Positions 13,346-27,074 of a stretch of DNA of 64,000 nt are shown piece by piece. The DNA comes from Pipra filicauda (Eukaryota > Chordata > Aves > Passeriformes > Pipridae): the NCBI RefSeq assembly GCF_003945595.2, contig NW_024104554.1, positions 3,286,001-3,350,000 on the forward strand, written 5' to 3'. The position numbers and the translations under genes are program-made. Position 1 is the stretch's first letter; each line of letters opens with the position of its first letter. The notes beneath the pieces were generated by a model. It had not been told where the DNA came from. It ran no database searches and saw only the letters and a program-made list of their open reading frames with translations.

Positions 13346-16300
13346 TTCTGCTCCAGAAATGTAGAATTTATTATATTTTTTTTAATAAAAACTCTATTAG
13401 GACTTTATTGCTTATATTCTAATATTATTACTTGTACTTCCATAAATGTGTGCTGGTAATATCACTTTATTGTCTTTTTAGAAGAAAACTAATAGGAATA
13501 TAAAATTTAATAATTGCTCCATTTACCCTAGCTGAGATTGTTTAATACTTTTACTTCTGTCTGTTATGCAAGGCACAAAAGGGAAAATTGCATCCAGGTT
13601 ATTTCTGTTTAAAAACTAACTCAGTTACATAAGGGCACCACTCCTTTGAACAGGCAGAAAAATGTGTCCTCTCATTAGCAAAACCAGATCTTAGTTAACT
13701 TGTTGACCATATTGCAGTTTTATTATCTCAAAAGACTGATGAGCAGCTGGCGAATTCTTCAATAAATACAGTGTCCTGTTTGAATTATTCTATGTCTAAA
13801 GCCAGTCCAAACAAATTTATCAGTTGGGAAAAATACTGGTTTGCCTACAACAACTGAAGGTGACTGAAACAGGTATTTTGGGGAGCAGAGAAACCAGGTC
13901 TGTGGCTGGAGTCAGAAGCTGTGGGATAAAGGAGAGGCTGTGGGACAAGGCCATGTATTTGGCAGATGAACAAAAAGTTGTTCAAACAGCCTTGCTGCCC
14001 AGAATGAGCTGGAAGGCTGTCTGTAGGCCACAGGGATACTGAATAAATATTGTCCTTGTTTCTAAACAGGCAAACACATATCTTTTTTCAAATTAATTGC
14101 TACTAAAAGACAAGACACTCCAGAACTTATATTGTCAAGTACTTAGGAAGAAAGTATGTGATTTCAAAACATGAACTCCTGCACCTTTTTAAAAGTAAAT
14201 TATATACTTTTTATACCAATCTGTATACTTGTTTATATATATATATATATATTCTATACCTATGTGAAGACATGATTTTTATCTGACATAATATATGTAA
14301 TAATTAGCAATGTACAATCATTGCAGAAAACTATTGCTTTATGCAGAAATATGACAGGTTATGTTTCTGTGTTGCCATGTGCATATCACACCATGATCCT
14401 TCTTACTATGTTACGTTCAGAACTGTTTTATGATGAGAGGTGACACAGGTTTCATTCCACAACTATCCTTTTTGTCAGTTTTCCTTTAATGAATGATGTG
14501 ACATAAGGGAAGCTTCTGTAGGCAAAAAAGGTCATGATCTTTATTGTAACATGTCATACTCTGGAAAATCAGAAATATAACAATTACATATAATAAACAT
14601 TTTTTGTAGTTGTGAATATAAAGACTGACATAAAACTTATGTCTAATACTCCTCCCTTACCAAAGTAATTTTTTTATTTGTAGATGAAACTGCATGGATA
14701 ATGGAAATTGAAAGTAGGAATAACAATTTTAAAATTAAGCTGTAAAATTATGATGGAAACAGCACCAGCTTTTTTTTCCCCTCATTGAGTGGAATCTGAA
14801 ATATGAATGCAAGAAAAACGGAGAGCATACAACTGGAACAGAAGGAAATTCCACTGACAGGCTATGACATGCAACAGAAGAATGTTTGTAATAAGCTAGA
14901 ACCGCTAAAAATATGACTCCATCAACTTTAATGTTATATTAACCTTACCGAAAGAACTGCCTTGAGGAAAGTGAAGGATGTTGATTGGTATGTGGCTCTC
15001 TTGATCTTCCATTTTTGTCTGTGACACACTGACTGAGCACACTATTCTGATTCACATGTTAATTTATGGAAATGGATAATACAATGTATCTGATTGCTTA
15101 ATTATGCATCCTGGAGATTCATTCAGAATCCTTATAATAAATCTTGATGACCTTTCAAAGGCAGAACTCGCAATTTGCAACTTTTATTGGGATTTAATCA
15201 ACTGGACAATATTTCTCACATCTTTTTCTGATGGGGGAACTGACCTCTGTCTCTGACACCTTTGTCTGTACTATAATCACTAATCTCCAATGCAAAAATA
15301 AGTCATTCCGGTGTTGCATAAGTGAATCCAAGAGAGAACAGAGTTAGCTCACAGCTCTGTCTCCTCACACTTTAATACTGAAAAAGATGCTATGAAGGTT
15401 TGATATTGAGGAGCTTGCAATGTGCTGGTAAAAATGTGGTATAAAGGTCGAATCAAATTAGTGGTGAGTACAGGAAGCTGTACATTACACAGTATAATAA
15501 ATGGCATGGAGAAAGCAAGTTTGTAATTTCCATTTGGGATGTTTCGTTATACAAAACCAAAGTTTTTCTACTGGAATTGTAAAACAACATATTGAAAAAG
15601 GAAGAGAGGGCTTTTTACTGTATGGGCTTCAATTAACATGCATAATTGATTGCCAAAGTATGTGACTGAAGAAAAAATATTACGGACTAAAAAACCAGTG
15701 TTTCATATGTATAATATGAATATTTTAAGTTATAATGGTAAATATGGAGCTGTTAGAAAGGATAAAAATCCTTATGTAATTCTCCAGGGCATAATAGCAA
15801 GTCTCTATATTTGAATCTAGGAGCAACCCTCCCTTGAGTTTAGTCAACCACCAACTGCAGAGTTTTTTCATTTCTTTCAAAAAACCTCAGCCTCTTTATT
15901 GCTTTCAGCCTCTAAGTCTGGGTGAATGCTGATCACCGGGGGATTCCTAACCAATTATGACTGATGGGTTGGTTAATCATAGTAAGAAAGGTAACACTCT
16001 TGGTTGCCACTCCAAACCAGAAAAATTAATAACCCATGCAGAAATTACATGCCTTACTTCTGTTCTGCATTTTGAAACACTGAGGCAAATAGATGCTCTT
16101 GAAATCACAAATTCTGTTACAGTTTTCATATTTCATTACCCTCCTACAAGAGTCTTAGTATAAGTACCTTAAGTGAAGAATATAATATGTTGTAGTCCTA
16201 AGTAAATACAAATATAAGAAGGGAAAAAGGTTCTGTTGACCAATAAAGATATTTACAATATGAATAACCTGGTAGTATTTCAGAGTTTATATAACTCACT

Positions 16301-18699
16301 GCCAAGAATTAAAACTTTCACACACTTTTCTTTCTCTTTTAGTTTTCTTTTTTTTTCTGACATGATACAGCACTTTCTGTGTGTGTTGAATTTTTTCTTT
16401 GGTGGTAAAGAACAAATTGACCCTGGTAGAGCTGAAAAATCTAAGAGAGGTAATATTCCACCAAACGAATTGACAGGGCATATAGGAAGGGAACAAAAGC
16501 ATTTGATGGCACAGTATTGATAGGCCAGTAAATGGCAGTCTGTTTCTACAGAGAGTTGGCATTAAATGCATTGAACACACAAATACTTTAAATTCTCACC
16601 ACCTGCTACATGCTGCTCTTTCATGTATCAAATGCATCTGAGAGTTACTGGACAGGGAAAAATGTAATCTTTGCAATAGTGGATAGACAGGACAGCAGAA
16701 GAGAATTTTCTTTTAAATAGTTGCAATTAACTTCTTTGATTTTCTATTGATGTGTAGGTCTGGTTTTATATCTTAAAGCCATTATTGGCTACTAGATTTT
16801 GTGAAACTTAAGGCAATTTTATAGTAATAAATTACATGATGAAAAGTAAGTAAATGAACAAGTATACATTTTTCTTTCCTTGATTTTAATTTCCTTTTGT
16901 GGACTGTCTTCTCAAATAGAACTGATAATGGATAATACTAAGAAGCATGATCTACATTTTCTATATTTGGTTAAAAAAGACCATCTCACAATTGATTAAA
17001 GTTTAAAATGAAGAAGCATGCTTACTTAATTAGTGATTTTATTTAAATGACTAAAGACACCATCACAGCATGCAAATGCACTTAATGTTTGCATGCAAGT
17101 ATAGTCACACACTATACTGGGATGGAAGAGTGAGAATAGACACTGTTACCCCTCAAAGAAGAGAGATTAATAGTTCCCACTGCCTTAAACCTGTGTCTGG
17201 AACGACTTTGTAGTCTTTACTCTGAGACTCATCTGCTGCACCCAGAAGCTGAGTAGTCAAGGTAAGATTTTGCTTATTTACCAACTACTCCCAAAACAGT
17301 TTATTTTCATGTTTAAAGTGATTTTTTTAGCACACTAGCTGTCTGAATAATAGTGAACCATCAAGTCTTTTGTTTACAAACAGGTTTGTTTGTAACATTT
17401 TGCATGACAGGTTGCAGATTGTGGCAATTCCCCTGGGCCAGAGAAAAGAACATCAGGTAATGCCAGTGCTTATAATGAAGCACACTCTGACCTGATCGAA
17501 GCATCTTGATTGAACATGTCATGTTGCATTTCATACAAAAGCTAAAAAGAAAAAAACACCCAAACAAACATCTTTTATCATAATATTGAGCCAAAACCAC
17601 ACATTAGTTGCTTCTCAATATTGTTTTGTATTATATAAACTGTGGCAGGCATGAAGATTGTTACCTGGAGGGTGGCTGGTGATTACTCACTGTGATAAAC
17701 CTGCCCAGTACACAGGTCCCTCCTGTTCCTTTGGGTCATTCACTATTGTCCCTGCCTTCTCTCTGGAGCAGACTTTCACTGTTGTGCTGGGCCATTGCTG
17801 CCAATGGCTTTGCTTAAAATTTCTCTTCTTTATGTCACTTCACATCAGCTGGTTTCCATTTACCAAGTTCACTGGAGGGACTCTTTTGTGTCAAGCATCT
17901 GGTATATATATATCTCAAATATTTCCAGTCTCACTTTCTGATGCAGTAAACCTCCTGGCTGGTAATCACTTATTTCTCTTCACTGAAGGACAAAGCCTTT
18001 CTATCCAGCACCCAGACCACAGCAATTTGTAGTTAATTTTAGATGTTGATTTAATCTCTAATGTTAGGTCTCCAGGTCTCATAACTGCTTCTTAACAGTG
18101 AGACTGTTCTATATTTTAAGTTTATACTAAAAAAAAGCAGATATTTTGTATATCTTTACTTTCACCTTCTCCTGCCTATAACATCATTTTCTATTGAGCA
18201 TTTCCTTTCATCTAATATACTTCTGTAGAGATAGATGAATTCCTATTGCTACTTAATTTTTTGCTTTCTCCTTGACATGTGGTTTTCCTGGCATGCAGTT
18301 GCTCTGCTATTTTTCAACCCAGTTTTTGTTTTGTGATAGTGGTGCTATCCCACTTACAGCGACATCAAACAACAGTTAAGAACCTATTTTACCAACCTGA
18401 TGTGTCGTTGTGGATCACTTCAGAGTACTTCACATATCTGTAAAAGGCCTTGAGCAAACAGGCATCTTTAGATGGATTTTCGAAGAGAACTGTTTTGTCC
18501 TTTCATTTTTTCTGTTATTTTTGCCATTGTAGTATTTCAATGGTCTTTAGTTCAAGATTTTCCTTTTGCAGAATTTTCCTTTGTGAGGTGCCATATTTCT
18601 TTGCTTATCCTTTCTGTTTTGCATATCTCTGTGGATATGCAGCCATAATTGCTGGAACTGAAGTTAAGTCATTGCTGATTGCTGTACACCGTTCTTCAC
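13346..18699. other. AT-rich non-coding DNA
   Basis: Contains a TA dinucleotide run (14234-14252) and many A/T runs. The plus frames at 13824-14042, 16236-16520 and 17658-18032 have no recognisable domain. An AAG/GTAAGA donor-like site near 17260 has no partner exon that I can see. No gene is supported. Confidence 0.5.
14234..14252. repeat. TA dinucleotide microsatellite
   Basis: Uninterrupted alternating TA of about 19 bases inside AT-rich DNA. Confidence 0.9.
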
Positions 18700-19290
18700 A
18701 GCAGCCTTCACTGCTTTTGACAGTGCCTTAAGTCTGCTCTTTAGTTTGTTCTAGATTTTGCTTGAAGAGTCGCATGAGATCATTGTGGCTGCTGATGATA
18801 TGGGTCTCCTTGTATTTCTTTACATTTTAGGCGGGTCATCCGAGCATTAGTAGAGAGATCCTTGGTCTGTTTTGTTGTTGTATCTGTTCTTGCTATATGG
18901 CAAGTCTCAGAGTTTTTTTTCTATATGTTGTTTTGAGGAAAAACAATTGCCAAAGCAAAACTGGAAACTAAGCAAAATTAATGCTTAGTTTCTGTGATTG
19001 TGCTTTCCTAATGCTCTTCCCTGTCACTTCTAATTTAGCATTAAAGTCATCCATCAGAAGGAGCAAACCAGGCTCTGGTGTTGCCAGTGACACCTTAGAG
19101 CAATTGCAGAACCCATCATTACCGGCAGCGCACTGTTGTTCTGTCTGAGCACAGTGTCATATGGGTGTCAACTCTAGAGCAGGTCCTGAGTCTGCTTGAT
19201 AGGTGCTCCATTGACTAACCATCTTCTGTGTGTTCTGTTAAGATGGGTGCTCTAGTTTGACAAAGACATACTCTTCTTTAGTTTGAAACA
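18700..19290 (-). pseudogene. Possible decayed LINE endonuclease relic
   Basis: On the minus strand, bases 19051-19031 encode DDFNAKL. It is preceded by a run of leucines (LLLLM) and, about 20 residues earlier, by a phenylalanine followed by a 'P-E-P' stretch. LINE apurinic-type endonucleases have the shape F(x)n-P-x-x-D-x-LLLLGDFNAxxG here, so this could be the GDFNA motif with G changed to D. Stop codons and apparent frameshifts follow downstream (lower coordinates), and I could not trace the later endonuclease motifs. It could be RTE-like, another LINE or chance. This is a weak call. Confidence 0.25.
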
Positions 19291-22200
19291 GTTGGCCATT
19301 TTTTCTCTCTAATCTTAAGGTGTGAAATTCACACTTTTAATACACTGCAACATTGATCAGTCTCTTAACATCCAAAAATATTTCTGATTCATAGTAACAG
19401 CAAGGCAAACACCAAACCAATCAAAACCAATAGATGTATTCTCTGCAGCATCAGTGGGCTTTGGATGGTGCCAAAATTTGCTTATGGAATGTCTGTGCAC
19501 CAGTAGAGAAACAGAGAGGCCATAGCTCAGAACGAGCTAGCAAGAATGTTGAAAGCCTTTCTGTGTGCTTGGCTGAGTGTGGAGAGTTTTTCAGACTGAT
19601 TTGTGTACCTGGTTATGAAATTTTATAAAATTAAGCTTTGTAGCTGTGAATGTAGGTTCATAGATTCCCACATCTAAACAACTTAATTTAAATCATTGTA
19701 TCTTCGCATGGTCCTACGTGGTCCTGTGTAAGTTTGTACAACAGAACTGTTAAAAAGTTTCTCTCTCTTTTTACAGTCACATTTTATTCAATAGTCAATA
19801 GATAAAATAGGCAAAATCTGTGCATAAGATAATTCTATTAATTTTGGATTACATAAGAAAAATATATGATTCTAAGAATATCCAAAGTAAAGTAATTCTT
19901 CTCACCCATTCACCAGCATATAATTTTTAGTTTTTCCTTGTTTGTCAAGCATTTATGGCTGTTTTCCAAAACAGTTTTGATAGATGTTGGATCCATCATC
20001 AAATTGAATAATATTATTTTTTTCAAATGAAAACATTCAACTTGCCAGATTGTTTAACTTTGAGTTGTTAATCATGAAATCTGTTTAAAAATTGGTGGTA
20101 CCACAGTTGGACTGAAGAAACAGTAGGAAGGAAAGTAGCTAGAGCTCAGCACAGTGATAAGACTGTGAGTAGACACTTTTTAGGGGTCCTGTTAGCCTTG
20201 GTTCAGCTGGGTGAAAACATCTCAGTGTTTGCTGAGGACTGTCCTTTAGTAGGAGGCTTTTGTAGCATCGGGGCATCTCACCAGGTAACAAACACTGATT
20301 TGCTATTAATGGTAATGGTGATTCACTTCAGTCCAAACTCTCTTTACTCTCTAATATTGAAAGCACATTTACTTTTCAAACAAATGCCCTGCATGAAACA
20401 GGCAAGGATCTACACCTTGCACACCATGCTGCAAATACAAACTTATTTAAATGAATACATCTGCTGTAGGTACAGGTTATCTCATACTTTATTAGTTGCA
20501 AACCAAATCATTGCCACTTTGTGGATTGTTTGGGATATTATTTCAAGGCCAAAGGCACAACAGAAATGAGTTGTTTCTTCTGCACATGACATTCCCTAAG
20601 GAAGACTGCTAAATTGCAGTATAGATCTTAAAACTTAACTTAAAATTTTTCTAAAAGAAAAAAGTAAAAGATAGTTTTGACTGAGTAATTACTCCTGATT
20701 CTGTGGACTGAGAGGTCAGATCTGCTACAGGATTTGCTTAGATTATTAGTGATTCCTAGGTAAGAAGGAAAGTGGTGAAAGCTGGAATGTGCTAACTCTG
20801 TGTTAAAGATCATATTGCTACTTACCAAAAAATTAATTGCCTTTTTTTGGGTGACTAAACAAAGAAATTAGTACAAACAAGGAGATACCAATGGCACAGG
20901 AGAAAGACTCAACAAAACCATTATGTTCTCAGCTTGGTTATGATATAGAACAACTAAGTAATTAATTTTATTTTCATACCAGAGACATGACTGGCTGTTC
21001 TACTGTCAGGGGAATTTTTACTATTGTCTTCCATAGGAATACAATTAAAATTACCCTATGTAATCAAGTCACATATTATATGTGATTCTTCTTTTTTTTC
21101 TTCTTCTTTTTTCTGTTACTAATTGAGTAATATTAAGCATCACATTGGCTGAACTTTCTCACAAAGATTTATGCTTTTCTTCAGGCAATGTTTCATTCTC
21201 TTATGTTCACTTGAAAACCTGTCATCTGAAATCATTCTATGCTTCAGGTTCTAGGAATCAGATGAAAGTGAAGAATGCTTTCATGCCCCATAGATTTTAA
21301 TCCCATATTATTCTGACTCAGTTATTTTAAACAAAGTCTTATAATTTTGCTGTTGCACAAGTTGAACAAAAATTTTATAAAGGAGAACAAAATGAGATTT
21401 CTATTTTTTTTTTATTATTTTCTTTTTGTGAACAAGGTAGGTGCTTGCTTTTGCGGAAGGAATATTTCCAAGAAATGAAATATCTCTACAATGAATTTCA
21501 AAGCAACCCTGAGAGTATGTATTTATACCTGTAAGAATAGTCATCTGCACAAACAGCCCATCACATAACATCATTAAATTGACAACCTTTACTAAATAGT
21601 AGGCAGCAGAATGGCACTGTAAGAGACTGTATTAATCAGAACATGTTTTTGCCATTATCTAGAAGATATGGAGAAAGGAGATCACACAGTTACTGTGCCA
21701 CATGGCTGGATTGTCTCTGCTTGCTCAGTGTAACAAATGTAGCTAATTGCACTGCACAGCAGTAGATAACCCAAGTTCTGGATTTCATCACTCACTGTAG
21801 TACTGGTAGGAAAATCAGTATCATGGAACAGTGAAATTTGCCAACACCTGCTACAAATATTAATATTTCCTTCCTCTGTGACTCCAGACTTCTGATTTTT
21901 TTTTTTTGTTTTGTTGTTTTTTTTTGTTTTTGGTTTTGTTTTTGTTTTTTTAATTTTTGTTCTGGATCAACTTGGATGTCCTTATGTATCATACTCTGCT
22001 GGAAAGTTTTAGGTATGTGGAATTTAAATAAAAATGTTAAGGTCAGATCACCAAGGTACTTATAAAGAAGCAAATGCCAAGTAGTAAAAATATTAATGAG
22101 GAAAAACGCTGGGTGGTAAGCTTAAAAATCTGACCGAGCTTGTAAATTCCCCTATCAAGTAAGAAATGCCTTATACCACAATATGATAGTGTAGAAATTT

Positions 22201-25012
22201 GTCCCAACTTGATGTTGAGGGGGAATAAAAATCTTGTGATACAGACTAAAAAACTCAAAACATTTCACTGAATTTCTATGACTTTTTTTTAAGATTGATA
22301 GTTTGAACTCTCATAAAGGTGGGTGTCAGGGAATTCTGTTTGGGCATGAGGACATCAGAGAGTATTTGCTAGCTACTAACCAAATTAAAGAGACACAGAG
22401 GAACTGGAATTAATTTTATATCTTACTGTTTAAAAAGAAAAAAAAGCCACAATATAAACAAACCTTCGTAAATGAAAGGTAAGTACAGTAAGTATTTAAT
22501 AAAACTCCTGAAATTTTCTACCTTGATTATTATTAAACACCTATTTTAGGGACTACCTAAAAACATTTTCCCGAATTTTGAGCAAAATGACCTTTCAGAA
22601 GGTTACATGGCTTAAAACAGTGGTGAGAGATAAAGAATTTAATTCCTTCTAGAGAGAGACGCTGAACAGTTTGTCTTTCAGAGTACAAAACAGTAAATTT
22701 GAAATGGATTGTATAAGGGGAGCTAGAGAAATTGTATCAGCTTCTGTGATAGAGCTGCCTCTGATATTGAACTACGTTTAGTGTGAAACAAGAGTTGCAT
22801 TATAAACAAAGCCAGTAATATATTGATAGGTAAGTGATAAAAAAGGTTCCTGACTAGAATGCATTAAATGAGGGAACTAAAACTGAAATATTTTAGTGGT
22901 ATGAGATACAAAGTGAATAGATTAATATTAAGGGTAGACTAAACAGAAGATGAACGGTTCATCTAAAGGATTAATTTATGAATTTCATTGTCAATAAAAA
23001 GTGCAGTATCTTGAGAAGAAACAGAGATTATCTGAAATATTAAAATGGGATGTTGTTGAACCTTGTATCTTTTTGTTAGCTTACTGTGATTATTTCTTAA
23101 GGAGTTAATTTCCATCACAAATTTGCTATTTAAGAAAGAATTTATGTGTTGAACTTATAGTGTTTAACGATTACTATCGTGTTTTATTTTTACTATATAT
23201 ATAATCCTATTATTGTATCCTCAAATTAACAGATTTTTGTCCAGTCTAGAATTTTTAATGAGTCACATTTTTTATAAAACAACTTTCAGTCTTTTATTTA
23301 GGTTTGAAATTCTATGAGTACAATTTTTATGTTGTACCAGATATATATAACTAAGCAGTCATGCTATCTTTTGTTATTTAAAGTCGCCTTTATTACATCT
23401 TGTGCCACCTGATTTAAAATTGCATTGTGTGATGTTCTGACACAGCTTATTGCTTTGTTCTTGATTTCAGTATCTATAAACAGTGCTGTCATCAGTGAAG
23501 TGCATATTTCATAGTGTCATCTTCACATCCTACTAAACCTTTTCCCTAGCAGCATATGACATTTTTGCTACATGCGTTTGGGACAGGTAAATGGTATGGG
23601 GCACACTACCTGATATACTTCATAGAAATATCTGATTACCAAGTCTGGCATCATTTTCAGTGAGGAGAATTTGCTGTCTCTACTCCATGCAACATAGACT
23701 GGCTGGATGCACAGATGCTTATTCTGTAAGGTATTTCCCTTAGATGGGCAATAGTCAATAATAGTCAAACTCACAAAGAGGGAAGAAGAAAGGGAGGAAA
23801 AGAAAAAATATCAAATGTCTGAAATTTTTTTGTGCATTAATGAATAAGAAATGCAGCAGAGCTTGTGTGAATACAAATTACTCTGGTCAACTTCTTTTTG
23901 TGGCTTTCCATTTTTCATCATATCCATCTTTTTTTCACAGAACACCGTTGCACTTCACTAATCAGCACTGCTGGGATTGTGAAATACAATTAAGCACACA
24001 GGGTATAAAAGAATCATTCAAACATTTTCTCTCAAGGATTACTGATTGCATTTAGGGGAGTTCTTTATGATGCGGTGAAATTAAATTGAAGCACATTATC
24101 TGTACCTTGTAGGGTTCTTGGCCTTGCTTTGCTGTCTGTGGAAAAGGTTCTGTCTGTGTGTTCTACAAAAAGATGATCCCAGCATTTATAGTTCTTGATC
24201 ATTGCTAAAGTGGTAACAAGTTTCCCTCCTATTTGTTCAATTTCATAAGGAAAATGTATTAATAAATCTATGCCCTAAGTGAATTTAAGTACATAACCTT
24301 AATGTGTTCAGAATCACTGTTCTAGAGAACTTGTGCTATCTGTTATAACAGATAGACTTATAGAGAGACTTAAGCTTTCGTTTTGTCTTCCCCTTGGTTT
24401 TGGGTAACTTAACTCTCCCACATTGCAGAATCCCTAACTGGTAAATGGAAATTAATTTTTACCTAGGTCACAGGATGTTTATGTGAAGCTCTAATATGCC
24501 AGGCAAATTTTACAGAGTCTAGTCTTATGTTTCACATTCTTACTGTTTTAAAAGAATTGCATTGTTCTTGTAGTTGTTGAATAATACAACCAGCCCTATT
24601 GACAAGCTGTGTGACTGAAGATGGTATAATCTGCTTATCTGTAATGCAGATTTATGATGCTTGTATTGACCTTTTTCCTTCCTTTTAGTTTTACACTATG
24701 AATAGCAGTCGTGTTTTGGAAAAGTTCCCATCTCTTTCATTAAGACAGATTATCTGGTATTCTGCTGAGGAGAGGTTTAGAATTTACCTTGTGTGCTTAG
24801 AAAAAGAACTTTGTTTTTTTCCCCAAGAGTTTAAATACAATGTACAGTAATAAAACAAAGCAAACTATATGGGAAAGTTTCAGGAATTAGCTTTTTAGAT
24901 TGAATCTGAAAAGAAGATGGTGCTAGTAGCTCTCTGCTCACTCTTTTCATGGAGCTCTTAAAATCTGTTTTATGCAAGTAGATTTTCAGTTTTAGCTGTG
25001 ATTTTTCAGAGA
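19291..25012. other. AT-rich non-coding DNA
   Basis: No gene was recognised. The plus frame 20165-20569 (134 codons) starts with a hydrophobic stretch but has no domain I know. A T/G-rich low-complexity tract lies at 21896-21960. The rest consists of short frames and A/T runs. Confidence 0.55.
21896..21960. repeat. T-rich low-complexity tract
   Basis: About 65 bases made almost only of T interrupted by G. It encodes the artefactual F/C/V-rich plus frame (21838-22065) and the K/Q-rich minus frame (21792-22073) that overlap here. Confidence 0.9.
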
Positions 25013-25494
25013 ATCACAGAATATGCTGAGTTGGAAGTGACCCACAAGGACTATTGAGTCCAACTCCTGGCCTGGCACAGGACCATGCCCAAGAGTCACA
25101 CTATATGCTTGAGAATATAATCCAAATACTCCTTGAACTCTGTCAGGCTTGGTGCTGTGACCACTTCCCTGGTGAGGCTCTTCCAGTGCCCTACCACCCT
25201 CTGGGTGAAGAACCTTTTTCTAATATCCAATCTAAACCTCCCCTGACACAACTTCAGGCCATTCTCTCAGGTCCTGTCACTGGTCACCACAGAGATCAGT
25301 GCCTGCCCCTCCTATTCCCCTCATGAGGAAGTTTTAGACTGCAACAGGGTCTCCCCTCAGTCTTGTGTTCTCCAGGCTGAACAGAGCAAGTGACCTCAGC
25401 CACTCCTCACATGGCTTCCCCTCAAGGCCCTTCACCATCTTCATTGCCCTCCTTTGGACACTCTCTCTAATAGCTTGATATCTTTCTCATATTG

Positions 25495-26890
25495 CAGTGC
25501 CCAAAACTTCACACAATATTCAAGGTGAGGCTGCCCCAGTGCAGAGCAGAGCGGGACAATCCCCTCTTTTGACTGGCTGGCGATGCTTTGCTTGATGTTC
25601 CCCAGGACACGGCTGGCCCTCCTGGCTGCCAGGGCACTGCTGACTCATATTCAACTTGCCATCAACCAGGACCACCAGGTCCCTTTCCACAGTATCTCTT
25701 TCCAGCATGCCGTTCCCGTCTGTACATACATCCAGGGTTGCCCCATCCCAGGTGCAGAATCCTGCACTTCTCCTTGTTGAACTTCATGTGGTTGATGATT
25801 GCCCAGTCCTGTAATTTGTTGAGGTCTCTCTGTAGGGCGTCTCTGCCTTCAAGGGACTCAACAGTTTTGTGTCATCTGTAAACTTGCTTATTATCCCTTC
25901 CAGTCCTGTGTCCAAGTCATTCATAAAGATGTTGAAGAGCACAGAGTCTAAGGTGGAACCCTGTGGAACCCCACTAGTGACAGTTCACCAGTTTGATGTT
26001 ACCCCATTCACTGTTACCCTCTGTGCTCGACCCATGAGCCAATTGCTCACCCATCCCATGATATGTTTATCCAACTGTGTGCTGGATGTCTTCCTCAGAA
26101 GGATCCTGTGAGAAACACATTGGAAGCTTTACTGAAATCCAAAAAGATGACATCAACTGGCTTGCCTTGCTCAAGTTGGTGGGTTACCTTGTAATAAAAG
26201 GAAATCAAGTTTGATAAGCAGGGCTTTCCTCTCAAGAAGCCTTGCTGGCTGTGACCAGTATCTGTGTTCTCTTTCAGGTGTTTTTCAATACCTCCCAGAA
26301 CTATCTTCCCCGTAACTTTACCAGGCACTGAAACGAGACTGACAGGCCTGCAGTTTCTGGGGTCTTCCTTCTTGCCCTTCTTGAAAACTGGGACAATGTT
26401 CACCAGCTTCCAGTCAGTTGGAACCTCTCCCAAGACCACTCAAAATTCTTTGAAATAGGTTTTGCAATGACATCAGCCAGTTCTTTGAGGATTCTGGGAT
26501 GAATCCCATTAGGTTCCATAGATTTGTAGGGATCCAGCTGGAGCAGCAGATCCCACAGAATTTCAGGGTCAACTGGTACCTGATCATTCTCACAGTCATG
26601 ATTCTTCAGTTCAGGGCACTGAGACTCCCTTGATCCATAATCTGTGTTAGAGACAGAGGCAAAGAAAGCATTAAACACCTCTGCCTTGTCTCTGTCCCTG
26701 TTTGTGAGGTGACCATCTTCATTTCTATACTGCCTATTGCCATTAATATATTTTAAAAAACTCTTTTTATTGTCCCCCACATTTCCAGCCAGCTTCAGCT
26801 CCAGTTGAGCTGTGGCTACACAAATTTTCTCCCTGCAGTGGCAATAAAATGTCTCTATTCTTCCCATGTCGCTTGACCTTGCTTTCACTG
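25495..26890 (-). pseudogene. CR1 ORF2 reverse transcriptase domain, broken
   Basis: Minus-strand frames 26888-26400 and 26439-26095 carry the RT entry region: 'NGIHPRILKELADVIAKP', then 'DWKLVNIVPVFKKGKKEDP', 'CRPVSLVSVPGK' and 'DVIFLDFSKA'. The second frame then runs out of register near 26115-26130. The polymerase active-site motif, F/YADD in CR1-type RTs, reads FTDD here (bases 25882-25871), an Ala-to-Thr change next to the catalytic aspartates. The C-terminal '[18 protein letters not shown]' block lies at about 25690-25640. At least two frameshifts separate these pieces, so no active enzyme can be made. The enzyme would normally copy CR1 RNA by target-primed reverse transcription. Confidence 0.9.
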
Positions 26891-27074
26891 GGCATATACT
26901 TTCCTTTTTGCTTTATTTCCAAAAATAGAGAAAATCCCTGCTTAACCAGGACAACCTTCTGCCTCACCTGCTTGACTTCTAATACTTGGGAATTACCTGC
27001 TCCTGGGCCCTTAGGAGGTGATGTTTGAAAAGCGACCACTGCTGATGGACTCCAGTATCTGCAAAAATATTTTC

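Noticed and set aside
20165..20569. 134-codon plus frame with a hydrophobic N-terminus
   Set aside because: It is the longest frame outside repeats, but no domain, splice context or family is recognised. The length is within chance expectation for 64 kb in six frames.
25054..26111. Several plus-strand frames of 64-97 codons
   Set aside because: They are antisense shadows of the minus-strand CR1.
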